Source: Methylovulum sp. (GTDB lineage: Bacteria; Pseudomonadota; Gammaproteobacteria; Methylococcales; Methylomonadaceae). Taken from it: a stretch of DNA of 64,000 nt. Where the stretch lies: assembly GCA_028712695.1 (NCBI GenBank), contig JAQTQZ010000015.1, positions 29,207 through 93,206 of the forward strand, given 5' to 3'. How positions within the stretch are numbered: position 1 is the first letter of the stretch; each line of letters begins with the position of its first letter. The translations under genes were made by a program, and so were the position numbers. Positions 7,881 to 17,913 of this stretch are shown here, piece after piece. The notes under the pieces are model-generated. The model searched no databases. It was not told where the DNA came from and saw only the letters and a list, made by a program, of their open reading frames with translations.

Positions 7881-9038
7881 ATGAATGTGACTGCGGCAAA
7901 TAGGCAAGACTTCTCCACTGACGTGCATCTTGAACGTATTGACGCTGACACCTTGGTCATCCGGTTGGCTGGCAGCTGGGCGCAAGGCGCAATAATCAAA
8001 CCGGTCGAAGAAGTGATCAGGGAATTGGATGAACTATCAGGTTTACGCCGGGTTTTCCTACAAACAAGCCAGTTAGAAAAATGGGATAGCCGGCTACCGG
8101 CTTATCTCCTAAAAATTATCGATTATTATCAAGCCAAAGACGTTGAAGTGGATTTGTCCGGCTTGCCGGAGGGAGTTCAAGGTTTGCTTAAATTGGCCCG
8201 CGCGGTACCAGAGCGGGCTGGCGACCGCCGCACTGTTAAAAAAACATCGGCGTTATACGAATTTGGCAAGACCGTGTTAGATGGCTTGCAAGATGCCAAA
8301 GGCTTAATCACTTTTATTGGTGAAGCCGTATTGGCCTTTTGGGCTTTGCTACAAGGCAAGGCCCGGTTCCGCACAGTTGATTTGGTTTTATGTATCCAAG
8401 AAGCGGGAGCCGAAGCGTTACCTATTGTGACACTGATCAGTTTATTGGTGGGCTTAATCCTGGCGTTTGTTGGTGCTGTCCAGCTAGCCATGTTCGGTGC
8501 GCAAATTTATATTGCCGATTTGGTTAGTTTGGGCACGGTGCGGGAAATGGGCGCGCTAATGACGGCCGTTATCATGTCCGGGCGCACCGGTGCGGCTTAT
8601 GCGGCACAACTAGGCACGATGAATGTCAACAGCGAGATTGATGCGCTCAAGACCATGGGCATCTCACCCATGCAATTTTTGGTGATGCCACGGATGCTGG
8701 CATTGGCTTTAATGCTGCCCTTACTTTGCCTTTATGCGGATTTTATGGGGATTCTGGGCGGCGCGTTGGTCACCATCAGTGTGTTTGATGTGTCGTTGAT
8801 ACAGTATGCGCATGAAGCACGCAGAATTGTCCACGTAGATGATTTCAGTATCGGCTTGTTCAAAAGCTTGGTATTCGCGGTACTGATTGCGACTGCCGGA
8901 TGTATGAGAGGCATGCAATGCGGGCGTAGCGCATCTGCAGTCGGAAACGCCGCCACTTCCGCCGTGGTCAATAGCATTGTCTATATTGTGGTGGCGGATT
9001 CGCTCATCACCTTAATCTGCAATGAACTTAATATTTGA
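7881..9038 (+). CDS. mlaE: MlaE-family lipid ABC permease with N-terminal STAS domain
   Basis: This 385-aa permease belongs to an MCE-type transporter that moves phospholipid between the inner and outer membranes. About residues 15-115 form a STAS-like domain, the role played by separate MlaB in E. coli, and about 150-385 are the MlaE (DUF140) membrane domain, with the conserved GRTGAAYAAQLGTM and EIDALKTMGI loops. It heads a tightly packed operon with the ATPase, MCE protein and lipoprotein genes. No mlaC is present, so this is not the classical Mla set; substrate and direction are unproven. Confidence 0.9.
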   Translation: MNVTAANRQDFSTDVHLERIDADTLVIRLAGSWAQGAIIKPVEEVIRELDELSGLRRVFLQTSQLEKWDSRLPAYLLKIIDYYQAKDVEVDLSGLPEGVQGLLKLARAVPERAGDRRTVKKTSALYEFGKTVLDGLQDAKGLITFIGEAVLAFWALLQGKARFRTVDLVLCIQEAGAEALPIVTLISLLVGLILAFVGAVQLAMFGAQIYIADLVSLGTVREMGALMTAVIMSGRTGAAYAAQLGTMNVNSEIDALKTMGISPMQFLVMPRMLALALMLPLLCLYADFMGILGGALVTISVFDVSLIQYAHEARRIVHVDDFSIGLFKSLVFAVLIATAGCMRGMQCGRSASAVGNAATSAVVNSIVYIVVADSLITLICNELNI

Positions 9039-9044
9039 CGGAAT

Positions 9045-9824
9045 ATGATAGCCACTATGGAAAAACCCCATATCACAGTCAATGATTTGACGATGGCTTA
9101 CGGTGACTTTGTGATCCAACATGACCTGAATTTTACTATCGACCGTGGCGATGTTTTTATTATCATGGGCGGCAGCGGCTGTGGCAAAAGCACCTTGCTC
9201 AAGCATTTGATAGGCCTGCAACGCCCTGTTAAAGGCGATGTCTTTTATAATCAGCGCAATTTTTGGCAGGCCAGCCAAAAAGAGCAAGCAAAGGTTATGC
9301 GGCGTTTTGGGGTGTTATATCAAAGTGGCGCGCTGTTTAGCTCACTTACGCTTGCCGAAAATATTGCCTTGCCGCTGGGTGAGTTCACCCGCTTAAGCCG
9401 TAGCGAAATCGCCGACATCATTTCCTACAAACTTGCGTTGGTCGGCCTCGCTGGATTCCAAGATTATTACCCCTCTGAAATTAGCGGTGGCATGCAAAAA
9501 CGGGCGGGCTTGGCCAGGGCAATGGCACTTGATCCTGAGATATTGTTTTTTGACGAACCCTCAGCGGGGCTTGATCCGGTTAGCGCCAGACTCCTCGATG
9601 ACCTCATCATCAAGTTAAAAGACACGTTAGGCACCACGATTGTTGTTGTCACCCACGAACTGGCCAGCATCTTTGCCATCGGCACCAACTCTGTTTTTCT
9701 TGATTCTGATACGAAAACAATGCTTGCGACCGGCAATCCAAAAAAATTGTTGGCTGAATCCAAGGATTTTAAAATCATCCAATTTCTGACCCGAGGGGAA
9801 GGCAATGTCAACAACGAAGCTTAA
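9045..9824 (+). CDS. mlaF: MlaF-type ABC transporter ATPase
   Basis: This ATPase drives the MCE lipid transporter. The 259-aa sequence has Walker A (GGSGCGKST), the ABC signature (ISGGMQKRAGLARA, the Mla-type GGM variant), Walker B (ILFFDEPSAGLDP) and a switch histidine (VVVTHE). It starts 6 bases after the permease stop. The ATG at 9045 is used; an in-frame ATG at 9057 is also possible. The C-terminal tail is short, as in MlaF. Confidence 0.93.
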   Translation: MIATMEKPHITVNDLTMAYGDFVIQHDLNFTIDRGDVFIIMGGSGCGKSTLLKHLIGLQRPVKGDVFYNQRNFWQASQKEQAKVMRRFGVLYQSGALFSSLTLAENIALPLGEFTRLSRSEIADIISYKLALVGLAGFQDYYPSEISGGMQKRAGLARAMALDPEILFFDEPSAGLDPVSARLLDDLIIKLKDTLGTTIVVVTHELASIFAIGTNSVFLDSDTKTMLATGNPKKLLAESKDFKIIQFLTRGEGNVNNEA

Positions 9825-9841
9825 CAGCGGGATGGCCTATT

Positions 9842-10879
9842 ATGAGTAAACCAGTCAACCCTATGGCTATCGGCGGTTTTACAATGGGCGCCCTTATCCT
9901 GCTAGTGATCGGCATTTTCATGTTCGGTGGGGGAACATTGTTAAAAGCCGATAAAATTAACTATGTTGTCTTTTTCAGCTCTTCGCTTAATGGTCTGGAG
10001 ATAGGTGCGCCAGTAAAAATGCAGGGCGTTAAAATCGGTGAAGTGACAAAAATTGCCCTACAACTCGATCCGAAATCCGGCAAAATTTATAAACCTGTTG
10101 TGATACAAATAGACCGCTCTAGCTTAACCAGTACGGGTGGCGGCGAACTACCTAAAGAAATGGACCGCGAAGAACAACTGGCAAACAGGGACAAACTGGT
10201 TGCAGCGGGTTTTCGCGCCCGTTTGGAGACACAAAGCTTGTTGACCGGCTTGCTTTATGTCGATTTAGATGAGTACCCAGACAAGCCTCCTCTGTTTGCA
10301 GGGCTTGAATATCAAGGGCTGTTGGAAATTCCCGGCCTACCAACCGCCAGCGACGCGATATTTAATACCGCCGAAGAAGTTGCCAATAAATTGCGGGCCT
10401 TGCCATTGGATGAAATGGTTCAGGATGTTGTGGTCAGTCTAAAAGAAATACGTGGGTTGCTGGCCTCTGAGGACATCAAAAAATCCAAGGTTGCGCTAAC
10501 TAACACCTTGGAAGAAACAGAGAAAATGATTAAAACCCTGAACACCAATTTGCCTGCTCTAATCAACGACACCAACAAGACCATTCTAAACACCAACGCG
10601 TTGGTTGAGGATTCCAGAACGATGGTGCAGGATCTTAATAAAGACATCAAGCCTGTTTTGAATTCTGCCGACAAAACCTTAGCGGCGGCGACAAAGGCTT
10701 TAAACAAAACCCAAGACTCAATGGCAAAGGTCAGCATTGCGGTCGGTGATGCGGTCGGCCCAGAATCGGCGTTAAATGAAACATTACACTCGCTGAATGA
10801 GGCCGCACAATCCATCAAGAACCTCACTGATTATCTGGAACGCCACCCGGAATCGTTGATTTCCGGAAAAGAACACTAA
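9842..10879 (+). CDS. mlaD: MlaD/PqiB-type MCE domain protein
   Basis: This periplasmic substrate-binding subunit is anchored in the inner membrane. It has one N-terminal membrane helix (about residues 9-29), an MCE domain at about 38-150 containing FFSSSLNGLEIGAPVKMQGVKIGEV (split here only by description of the GAPVKMQGVKIGEV core), and a long helical C-terminal region (about 180-330) rich in regularly spaced Asn, Thr and Leu that should form a coiled coil or hollow barrel. At 345 aa it is much longer than E. coli MlaD, closer to a tunnel-forming MCE protein. Confidence 0.9.
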   Translation: MSKPVNPMAIGGFTMGALILLVIGIFMFGGGTLLKADKINYVVFFSSSLNGLEIGAPVKMQGVKIGEVTKIALQLDPKSGKIYKPVVIQIDRSSLTSTGGGELPKEMDREEQLANRDKLVAAGFRARLETQSLLTGLLYVDLDEYPDKPPLFAGLEYQGLLEIPGLPTASDAIFNTAEEVANKLRALPLDEMVQDVVVSLKEIRGLLASEDIKKSKVALTNTLEETEKMIKTLNTNLPALINDTNKTILNTNALVEDSRTMVQDLNKDIKPVLNSADKTLAAATKALNKTQDSMAKVSIAVGDAVGPESALNETLHSLNEAAQSIKNLTDYLERHPESLISGKEH

Positions 10880-10892
10880 ATTGGAATTGCTT

Positions 10893-11540
10893 ATGTCTTT
10901 AAACCGTATTGTTTTGCTTCCCCCGCTATCGGCATTGGTCATATCCCTTAGCGGATGTATTGGTGGCTCTACGCCGATGTCACAATTTTATCTGTTAGAG
11001 CCTATCCATGCTACCGATAACGCCCCGTCTCCTGCGGAAGCCAAGCTACTTATCGCCTTGGCGCCAGTGCGGATACCCAAATACGCTGACCGCCCCCAAA
11101 TTGTCAGCGCTACCGCCCAAAATACCTATCAGTTAAGCGAACTCAATCGTTGGGCAGAGGCACTGGACGAAAACATGACCCGCGTATTGATGGAAAACCT
11201 TTCCCTGTTAGTCCCAGCGGAAATGCAACTGACCAACACCTCAAATTTGGCTAAGCAGGCAAAATACCGTATTGCCGTGAACATCCTCGAATTTTATGTA
11301 GACCCTAAAGGACAAGCTAAGCTAAATGCCCAATGGGATGTGACACAGGACGGAAAAAAATTGTCAAGCCAACAAATGTCTTATCAATCGCCCGCTTCAA
11401 CTTTTAATTATCAGGTTATGGTGACGGCACTCAATAAATGTTTAAGCAATCTAACCCGGGATATAGCAACCTCACTTCGACAACTTGATGATGCAGAAAA
11501 AAGCCAATCCACCTCCCCAAAGGCGGCATTGCCATCCTGA
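10893..11540 (+). CDS. ABC-type transport auxiliary lipoprotein (PqiC-like)
   Basis: The fourth gene of the MCE operon encodes a 215-aa lipoprotein with lipobox LSGC near residue 23. The mature part matches the PqiC/LptE-like auxiliary family found with MCE proteins, with the typical early FYLLEP and IPKYADRPQIV segments. It probably sits in the outer membrane and receives the MCE tunnel. The ATG at 10893 has GGAA 8 bases upstream. Confidence 0.8.
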   Translation: MSLNRIVLLPPLSALVISLSGCIGGSTPMSQFYLLEPIHATDNAPSPAEAKLLIALAPVRIPKYADRPQIVSATAQNTYQLSELNRWAEALDENMTRVLMENLSLLVPAEMQLTNTSNLAKQAKYRIAVNILEFYVDPKGQAKLNAQWDVTQDGKKLSSQQMSYQSPASTFNYQVMVTALNKCLSNLTRDIATSLRQLDDAEKSQSTSPKAALPS

Positions 11541-11560
11541 ATTGACCGCACCGATATTCT

Positions 11561-11593
11561 AGGCCTTGCAGGTTTTTAAAACCTGCAAGGCCT
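11561..11593. terminator. 33-base near-perfect palindrome ending the MCE operon
   Basis: A 16-bp arm (11561-11576) is repeated inverted at 11578-11593 around a single base. It can form a cruciform or a very stable hairpin. It lies 21 bases after the lipoprotein stop and has no long T run. It works plausibly as a bidirectional terminator or as a REP-like unit. Confidence 0.6.
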
Positions 11594-11682
11594 TAATCCT
11601 AAACGGTTGGCCAAAAAATTTTTGCATCGTTAAAGTAAACGGGTAAAGTGGTGCGTTAGTTCTTAACCTTTAGCTTACGCCC

Positions 11683-14421
11683 ATGTCCCAACAGTCCGAA
11701 AAACGCCTAATCCTAGTTGACGGCTCGTCATTTTTATTCCGCGCCTACCATGCCATTCCACCGCTAACCAGCCCCAGCGGCCAGCCTACCAATGCGATAC
11801 ACGGTGTCACCAGTATGCTGCGCAAGCTGATAGCCGAATACCACAGCGACTATATCACCGTAGTGTTTGACGCACCGGGCAATACTTTCCGCAACGACCT
11901 TTACGCCGAATACAAAGCCCATCGCCCGCCGATGCCGGACGATTTGCGCGTACAAATCGAGCCATTGCACAACATTATCCGTGCAATGGGGCTGCCGTTG
12001 ATTATCGAATCCAACATAGAAGCTGACGATGTGCTCGGCATCTTGGCCTTACACGCCGCAGAACAAGGCTACAATGTGATCATTTCCACTGGCGACAAGG
12101 ATATGGCACAACTGGTCAATGAGCAGATTATCCTGGAAAACACCATGACCAACACACGTATGGATAGCCAAGGCGTGATCGACAAGTTCGGTGTCAGACC
12201 AGACCAAATCATTGATTATCTGGCATTAATAGGCGATACCGTCGATAACATACCGGGCGTGCCAAAAGTCGGCCCGAAAACGGCGGCAAAATGGTTGGAG
12301 CAGTACGGCACCTTAGAAAATCTGATGGCTAACGCCAATGAAATAAAAGGCAAAATTGGCGAAAACCTCCGCGCCAGCCTGGATCAATTGCCATTGGCGA
12401 AGCAATTGACCACTATCAGATGTGACCTGGATTTGCCTTACGATATGGAAGACTTGAAGCAGCAACCCTTGGACAAGGCGGAATTGAAAAATCTGCTGGC
12501 TGAACTGGGATTTTCATCATGGCTAAAATTGCTTGATACGCCTTCGAATAAACCTAATCTGGATTCGGTTGAACCAGTCACTGTAGTTGTTGACGACAAA
12601 CCTGAGGCAATCGCACCAGAGTACGAAAGCATCCTGACCGAAATGCAATTCAACCATTGGTTTAAACAGCTTGAACAAGCCGAACTGTTTGCCTTTGACA
12701 CCGAAACCACCAGTTTGGATTACAGCAAGGCACAAATCGTTGGTGTTTCTTTTGCCATAACAGCCGGCAAAGCGGCCTATGTACCGTTGGCGCATGATTA
12801 TCCAGGGGCTCCGCAACAGCTTGACCGAACCGAAATCTTGGAAAAATTGCGCCCGTTGTTGGAAAACCCACATAAAGCCAAGGTGGGCCAAAATCTCAAA
12901 TATGACAGCCATGTATTGGCAAACCACGGTATCACCCTGCGCGGCATTGCCCACGACACCATGCTGGAATCGTACGTGCTCAACAGCACTGCGACCAAAC
13001 ACAACATGGATGATCTGGCCAAACATTATTTAGGGGTGACAACTATCCATTATGAAGATGTCGCCGGAAAAGGCGCCAAACAAATCCCGTTTCAGGAAGT
13101 CGCACTAGAACAAGCCACGCCTTATGCCGCTGAAGACGCCGATATTACTTTGCAGTTACACCAAGAGCTTTCGGTAAAATTAAAACAGCACCCTACCCTG
13201 CACCATTTATACACAGACATCGAGATTCCGCTGATTGGCGTGCTCGTGCGTATTGAGCGCAACGGCGTGCTGATTGACACCGCCATGCTGGCCCAACAAA
13301 GCCTGGAACTGGCGAACCTCATCATCAGCCTTGAACAACACGCGCACGATCTGGCCGGGCGCACGTTTAACCTCGGTTCACCCAAACAGATCCAAGAAAT
13401 CCTTTACGATCAGCTAAAGCTGCCGGTGTTAAAGAAAACCCCCAAAGGCCAGCCGTCCACCGAAGAATCGGTGCTGCAAGAATTGGCTATTGAATATCCA
13501 CTGCCCAAACTGATTCTGGAATACCGCAGCTTAAGCAAGCTTAAATCCACTTACACCGACAAGTTGCCGCAACAATTGGATGACAAAACCGGACGTGTCC
13601 ATACCTCTTATCATCAGGCGGTTGCCGCCACCGGTAGGTTGTCATCTTCAGACCCTAACCTGCAAAACATCCCGATACGCAGTGAAGAAGGCCGCAAAAT
13701 ACGCCAGGCATTTATCGCCCCGCAAGGCTATAAAATCGTCGCCGCCGATTATTCGCAAATTGAGCTGCGCATCATGGCGCATTTGTCGGCGGATAGCGGC
13801 TTGTTGAAAGCGTTCAGTGCCGGTGAAGACGTCCATCGTGCCACTGCCGCCGAAGTGTTTGGTGTTGCTCCCGACCAAGTAACCAATGACTTGCGCCGTT
13901 CCGCCAAAGCCATTAATTTCGGCCTGATTTACGGCATGTCATCGTTCGGTTTGGCCCAACAACTAGGCTTGTCACGCGGCCAAGCGCAAGCTTATATCGA
14001 CTTGTATTTTGCCCGTTACCCCGGCGTTAAAAATTACATGGACACCATCCGCGAACAAGCCCGTGAACAAGGATACGTGGAAACCCTGTTCGGCAGGCGT
14101 TTATATCTGCCAGAAATCAAATCGCGTAACGCCGCCATGCGCCAATACGCCGAACGCACCGCCATCAACGCGCCAATGCAAGGCACCGCCGCCGACATTA
14201 TTAAGCGGGCGATGATAACGACGGATCATTGGTTAGCTAGCGGACAAGCAGATGCCAAAATGATTATGCAGGTGCATGATGAATTGGTGTTTGAAGTCGC
14301 CGAAGATCAAGTGGCGCATTGCACGGCATCGATTAGAAAACTGATGTGCTCGGCCGCCGAGCTTAACGTGCCATTAGTGGTTGATGTAGGGGTTGGTGAT
14401 AATTGGGACGAGGCGCATTAA
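11683..14421 (+). CDS. polA: DNA polymerase I
   Basis: This repair and Okazaki-fragment-processing polymerase is 912 aa long, close to E. coli PolA. The 5-prime nuclease domain covers about 8-285 (LILVDGSSFLFRAYHA, ADDVLG, SGDKDMAQL). The 3-prime exonuclease domain covers about 320-510 and has all three motifs (FDTETTSLD, GQNLKYDS, YAAEDAD), so proofreading is probably active. The polymerase domain has motif A (DYSQIELRI), motif B (RRSAKAINFGLIYG) and motif C (QVHDELVFE). No ribosome-binding site is obvious at the ATG. Confidence 0.98.
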   Translation: MSQQSEKRLILVDGSSFLFRAYHAIPPLTSPSGQPTNAIHGVTSMLRKLIAEYHSDYITVVFDAPGNTFRNDLYAEYKAHRPPMPDDLRVQIEPLHNIIRAMGLPLIIESNIEADDVLGILALHAAEQGYNVIISTGDKDMAQLVNEQIILENTMTNTRMDSQGVIDKFGVRPDQIIDYLALIGDTVDNIPGVPKVGPKTAAKWLEQYGTLENLMANANEIKGKIGENLRASLDQLPLAKQLTTIRCDLDLPYDMEDLKQQPLDKAELKNLLAELGFSSWLKLLDTPSNKPNLDSVEPVTVVVDDKPEAIAPEYESILTEMQFNHWFKQLEQAELFAFDTETTSLDYSKAQIVGVSFAITAGKAAYVPLAHDYPGAPQQLDRTEILEKLRPLLENPHKAKVGQNLKYDSHVLANHGITLRGIAHDTMLESYVLNSTATKHNMDDLAKHYLGVTTIHYEDVAGKGAKQIPFQEVALEQATPYAAEDADITLQLHQELSVKLKQHPTLHHLYTDIEIPLIGVLVRIERNGVLIDTAMLAQQSLELANLIISLEQHAHDLAGRTFNLGSPKQIQEILYDQLKLPVLKKTPKGQPSTEESVLQELAIEYPLPKLILEYRSLSKLKSTYTDKLPQQLDDKTGRVHTSYHQAVAATGRLSSSDPNLQNIPIRSEEGRKIRQAFIAPQGYKIVAADYSQIELRIMAHLSADSGLLKAFSAGEDVHRATAAEVFGVAPDQVTNDLRRSAKAINFGLIYGMSSFGLAQQLGLSRGQAQAYIDLYFARYPGVKNYMDTIREQAREQGYVETLFGRRLYLPEIKSRNAAMRQYAERTAINAPMQGTAADIIKRAMITTDHWLASGQADAKMIMQVHDELVFEVAEDQVAHCTASIRKLMCSAAELNVPLVVDVGVGDNWDEAH

Positions 14422-14465
14422 CCAAGAGCCTGTCCAAATTCCCTGAAAGTGTTGCAGATTGGCAA

Positions 14466-14485
14466 AGGCGACCGGTTGGTCGCCT
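14466..14485. terminator. Stem-loop between convergent polA and alpha-E genes
   Basis: An 8-bp perfect stem, AGGCGACC with GGTCGCCT, has a GGTT loop. It lies 44 bases past the polA stop, between convergent genes. It lacks a T run, so termination is possible but unproven. Confidence 0.4.
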
Positions 14486-14601
14486 GATTGGAATGGGCCG
14501 AACAGCATCGGCACAACCAAAAATTCAAGCCGTTTATTACTTTGAGCCTGGGGTTCGGAGGGCAATCCGCGCAGAATGGCTTGAACCAACCGCATTGGCC
14601 T

Positions 14602-15540
14602 TCACTCGTCCGTCATCCTTAAAAACCAGTTATCGGCAATTTGTTGATGCAGCTCACCTAACTTGTTTTGCAAATCATCCAAGATCCCGCGCAGTTGCAA
14701 TTGCGTGGTTTGATGGGTGTCAATCGCCTGCACATAACGTTCCAGCTCGACCAATTTTTCAGGCAAGCCATCGTGATTGGGCAGCTGGTTAAGGCTATCG
14801 GAAATTTCCACCAGACAGCAACTGATTGACCTGGGCAAGGTTTTATCCAGCAATAAAAAATTAAGCACATCATCGCCTTTAATCCGGCTACGGACATGTT
14901 GGCGATACATGAGCAACGCGTTCAACGCGGTCAGGATATTCATCCACAAAATGGTTTCATAAAGGCGCAATTCTTCACTGCGTGATTCAGACAACAACAA
15001 TGATGCCAGATCCAGAATGCGGCTGGTCATATCCGCCCGTTCAAGGTTTCTGCCCAAACGGATAAAACGGTAAGGATGGTGATGGCTCATATAGCCCGAT
15101 AACAGGCCGGTAAAGCGTTGGCAACCCCTAAGGATTTCGTTAAGAAAGGCTATCCGGCTACTGCGGCTTGAAATGGCATCCAAGTTATTTTTGGTGAACA
15201 GGTACATTTCGTTGACCTGTTCCCACGCTTCGTCGGGCAACAATTCGCGGGTGGTGCGGATATTTTCCCTAGCCGCAGACAATGATGAAAACAAAGAACC
15301 TGAATACCCAAGATCGGTCAGCAGAAACCGGGTGACATTACGTTCATTCTCCAATTTGTTGGCTTCATGGAATTTTTTTTCTGAGCCGCTAATACTGATA
15401 AGTTGCTGCCAGCCCATTTCCACGCCTTTGGGCAAGTCCATCAACAAATTCATATGCACACTGACCAGTTTAGCGGTGTTTTCAGTGCGCTCCATATAAC
15501 GTGCAAGCCAATACAGGCGTTCAGCCGAGCGGGATAACAT
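14602..15540 (-). CDS. Alpha-E domain protein
   Basis: A 312-aa, nearly all-helical protein of the alpha-E (DUF403) family, starting LSRSAERLYWLARYMERTENTA, of which the ERLYWLARYMER core is diagnostic. Alpha-E proteins are encoded next to circularly permuted ATP-grasp enzymes and transglutaminases and are thought to help in peptide synthesis or modification. Its ATG overlaps the stop of the upstream ATP-grasp gene (TGATG), so the two are translationally coupled. The exact reaction is unknown. Confidence 0.9.
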   Translation of the reverse strand: MLSRSAERLYWLARYMERTENTAKLVSVHMNLLMDLPKGVEMGWQQLISISGSEKKFHEANKLENERNVTRFLLTDLGYSGSLFSSLSAARENIRTTRELLPDEAWEQVNEMYLFTKNNLDAISSRSSRIAFLNEILRGCQRFTGLLSGYMSHHHPYRFIRLGRNLERADMTSRILDLASLLLSESRSEELRLYETILWMNILTALNALLMYRQHVRSRIKGDDVLNFLLLDKTLPRSISCCLVEISDSLNQLPNHDGLPEKLVELERYVQAIDTHQTTQLQLRGILDDLQNKLGELHQQIADNWFLRMTDE

Positions 15541-16991
15541 CAGCGCCCCTCCATATTAATAATCCAAGTGTCTTTACTACCGCCGCCTTGCGAGGAATTG
15601 ACCACCAGCGAGCCTTTTTTCAAGGCGACCCGGGTAAGGCCACCAGCGGTTACAAAGGTTTTTTCGCCTTGTAGGATAAAGGGCCGCAAATCAATATGGC
15701 GGGGTTCCAGTTTGCCTTTGCACAAGGTGGGCGCCGTGGAAATGGACAGCGTAGGCTGGGCAATGTAATTGCGTGGGTCGGCTTGAATGACTTTACGGAA
15801 CGCCTCAACTTGTTTGGCTGTGGCATGCGGCCCTACCAACATGCCATATCCCCCTGATTCATTCGCCGGTTTTACCACCAGTTCTGCCAAGTGCCCCAAC
15901 ACATAATCCATATCGTCTTTGTTGCTGCACAGATAAGTCGGCACGTTCGGCAATATCGGCTCTTCATTTAGATAATAGCGGATCATTTCCGGTACATAAG
16001 CATACACGACCTTATCATCGGCAACGCCCGCACCGGGCGCGTTTGCCAACGCGACATTACCCGCTTTCCATGCCCTCATCAGGCCGCGCACGCCCAAAGC
16101 GGAATCTTTACGGAACACTTCAGGATCAAGAAAATCATCGTCTATGCGCCGGTAAATGACATCCACTTTTTCCAAGCCTTCAACCGTACGCATGTACACG
16201 CAGTCATCCTGTTTAACAACCAAATCACCGCCTTCAACCAGTTGCGCACCCATTTGTTGGGCTAAATAAGCGTGTTCGAAATAAGCCGAGTTGTAAATGC
16301 CTGGCGTCAGCACGACAATTTGTGGTTTGCCATTATGGTGCGTGGCAATAGAGGACAACATATCCTGTAGTTGGGTGGGATAATCATCTATCGGTAGGAT
16401 ATTGATGTCTTGCAACAATTCAGGAAACACGCGCTTAGTGATGACACGGTTTTCCAGCATATAGGAAACGCCGGACGGGACGCGCAAATTGTCTTCCAAC
16501 ACATACATAATGCCATCTTTATCGCGCACCAAATCAGTGCCACAAATGTTTGCCCAAACAGAATGGCTGGGCTTCATCCCGACACATTCTTTACGAAAAT
16601 TCTTGGAGCTGTTGATGGTTTCGCTGGGTATTTTGCCATCTTTAATGAATTGTTGTTCGTCATAAACATCGCTGATAAAACAATTTAATGCCGTCAAACG
16701 TTGTTTTAAACCTTTTTCGATGATGCGCCATTCCCGAGCGTCAATTATTCGCGGAATAATATCAAAGGGCCAGGCCCGGTCGATATTGCCTTCATCGCTA
16801 TAAACAGTAAAGGTAATGCCCATTTCCATGATCGCCAGCTCGGCAGCCATTTTACGTTTGTCAATATCGCTTTTTTTCAACGAATTTAGATATTGACATA
16901 AGCTGTGGCTGACCGGACGCGGCTGAAACTCTGAATGCATCAGTTCATCATAAGCGACATCGGTTTTATAGTTTTCCCAGATTGATTTCAT
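15540..16991 (-). CDS. Circularly permuted type 2 ATP-grasp protein
   Basis: A 483-aa member of the DUF404/DUF407 family of permuted ATP-grasp ligases, probably forming peptide or amide bonds with ATP. Typical segments are the GIYNSAYFEHAYLA region, VDVIYRRIDDDFLDP, and the C-terminal GGLTRVALKKGSLVVNSSQG region with its ATP-binding glycines. It is the first gene of a two-gene minus-strand operon with the alpha-E gene. The same two domains occur fused in the protein at 21894-24470. Confidence 0.92.
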   Translation of the reverse strand: MKSIWENYKTDVAYDELMHSEFQPRPVSHSLCQYLNSLKKSDIDKRKMAAELAIMEMGITFTVYSDEGNIDRAWPFDIIPRIIDAREWRIIEKGLKQRLTALNCFISDVYDEQQFIKDGKIPSETINSSKNFRKECVGMKPSHSVWANICGTDLVRDKDGIMYVLEDNLRVPSGVSYMLENRVITKRVFPELLQDINILPIDDYPTQLQDMLSSIATHHNGKPQIVVLTPGIYNSAYFEHAYLAQQMGAQLVEGGDLVVKQDDCVYMRTVEGLEKVDVIYRRIDDDFLDPEVFRKDSALGVRGLMRAWKAGNVALANAPGAGVADDKVVYAYVPEMIRYYLNEEPILPNVPTYLCSNKDDMDYVLGHLAELVVKPANESGGYGMLVGPHATAKQVEAFRKVIQADPRNYIAQPTLSISTAPTLCKGKLEPRHIDLRPFILQGEKTFVTAGGLTRVALKKGSLVVNSSQGGGSKDTWIINMEGR

Positions 16992-17503
16992 GGCTATTCA
17001 TAATAGGAATTAATTTTAAATTAAATAGAGCATGAACTGTGCCATACTCACAACCCTAACACTTAAATCAAGACCGGCATTAGCCATTTAACACTTACTA
17101 ACACAAGATTATAAATAATTAAGCTTCCTGAGTCTTTTTCCACCCATTTTATATAGCAAAACGAATCTTATTATACAAGGCAAGATATTAATGCCTTTGC
17201 CGTTTTTTTAGCCTATTTTTCAAAAAAATGATACCAAAGCTAAAATATACACCTCATTACCGCTAACAATAGCTCTATCTCCATGCGCTTTATTTTGGTG
17301 CCTTACCGATCCAGTAAGGTGCAACAATAATTTGATACAGATAGTCGGCTATACGCCTATCGCTTGCGCAAACAGAAATTAAACTAAGGTAAATATTTCC
17401 AGACAACTGTGAACACATTTTAAAAGTGGCCGCGTATCCGCTCACATTATTTTAAAACATGTGCTGAGCCGTTAGTGGTAATTACAAGAGTAATAATGAT
17501 AGG

Positions 17504-17541
17504 CAAAAAAAACGCGTCACCTAATTTTTTAGGTGACGCGT
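17504..17541 (-). terminator. Strong minus-strand terminator of an unidentified transcript
   Basis: A 13-bp perfect stem (17512-17524 with 17529-17541, ACGCGTCACCTAA) has a TTTT loop. Read on the minus strand it is followed by eight T residues (17511-17504), a textbook terminator. No confident minus-strand gene lies upstream of it, so it points to a small RNA or short gene between 17542 and about 18100. Confidence 0.65.
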
Positions 17542-17594
17542 AGGTGCTTTATATAAAAGCAACTATTACACGAGGAGGTAGAACACGCCGATGA

Positions 17595-17798
17595 ATGCGT
17601 AAAATATACAAAGCATTTATGATGCCAATATTTCTTATACCTCATAATAAACTGATAATTCTAGCCTTTATTTTATTTGCTGTTTTTTTTAACCATTTTT
17701 TTGTTTATTTGCACCGCAAAATCACCCGTTATGGCCGTTATGGTGCAATTTTACTAACGTCGCTATTATGCACAGTATTTGATAGCGAAGTAGCTTAA
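17595..17798 (+). CDS. Possible small membrane protein
   Basis: A 67-aa frame begins MRKIYKAFMM and has one clear hydrophobic helix (about residues 19-38, LIILAFILFAVFFNHFFVYL) followed by basic residues. A strong GAGGAGGT lies upstream, but 15 or more bases from the ATG, which is long. It has no recognised family. It could be real, or a chance frame in AT-rich DNA. Confidence 0.3.
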   Translation: MRKIYKAFMMPIFLIPHNKLIILAFILFAVFFNHFFVYLHRKITRYGRYGAILLTSLLCTVFDSEVA

Positions 17799-17913
17799 AT
17801 ATTTGTAAGCTAACTGGCGCACTGGATTTCTATTGACGAAAAAATAAAAATTAACTTTTAATTATTATTGTTTTTTAAGAATATTTATCTGGTACAGTGT
17901 TTGCTTAATAATT

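Noticed and set aside
7881..11540. Classical E. coli Mla system
   Set aside because: mlaC is missing, STAS is fused to the permease and the MCE protein is long; it is better described as a related MCE transporter.
14403..14792. 129-aa plus-strand frame over the polA/alpha-E junction
   Set aside because: It is antisense to the alpha-E gene over much of its length and has no recognisable domain; chance frame.
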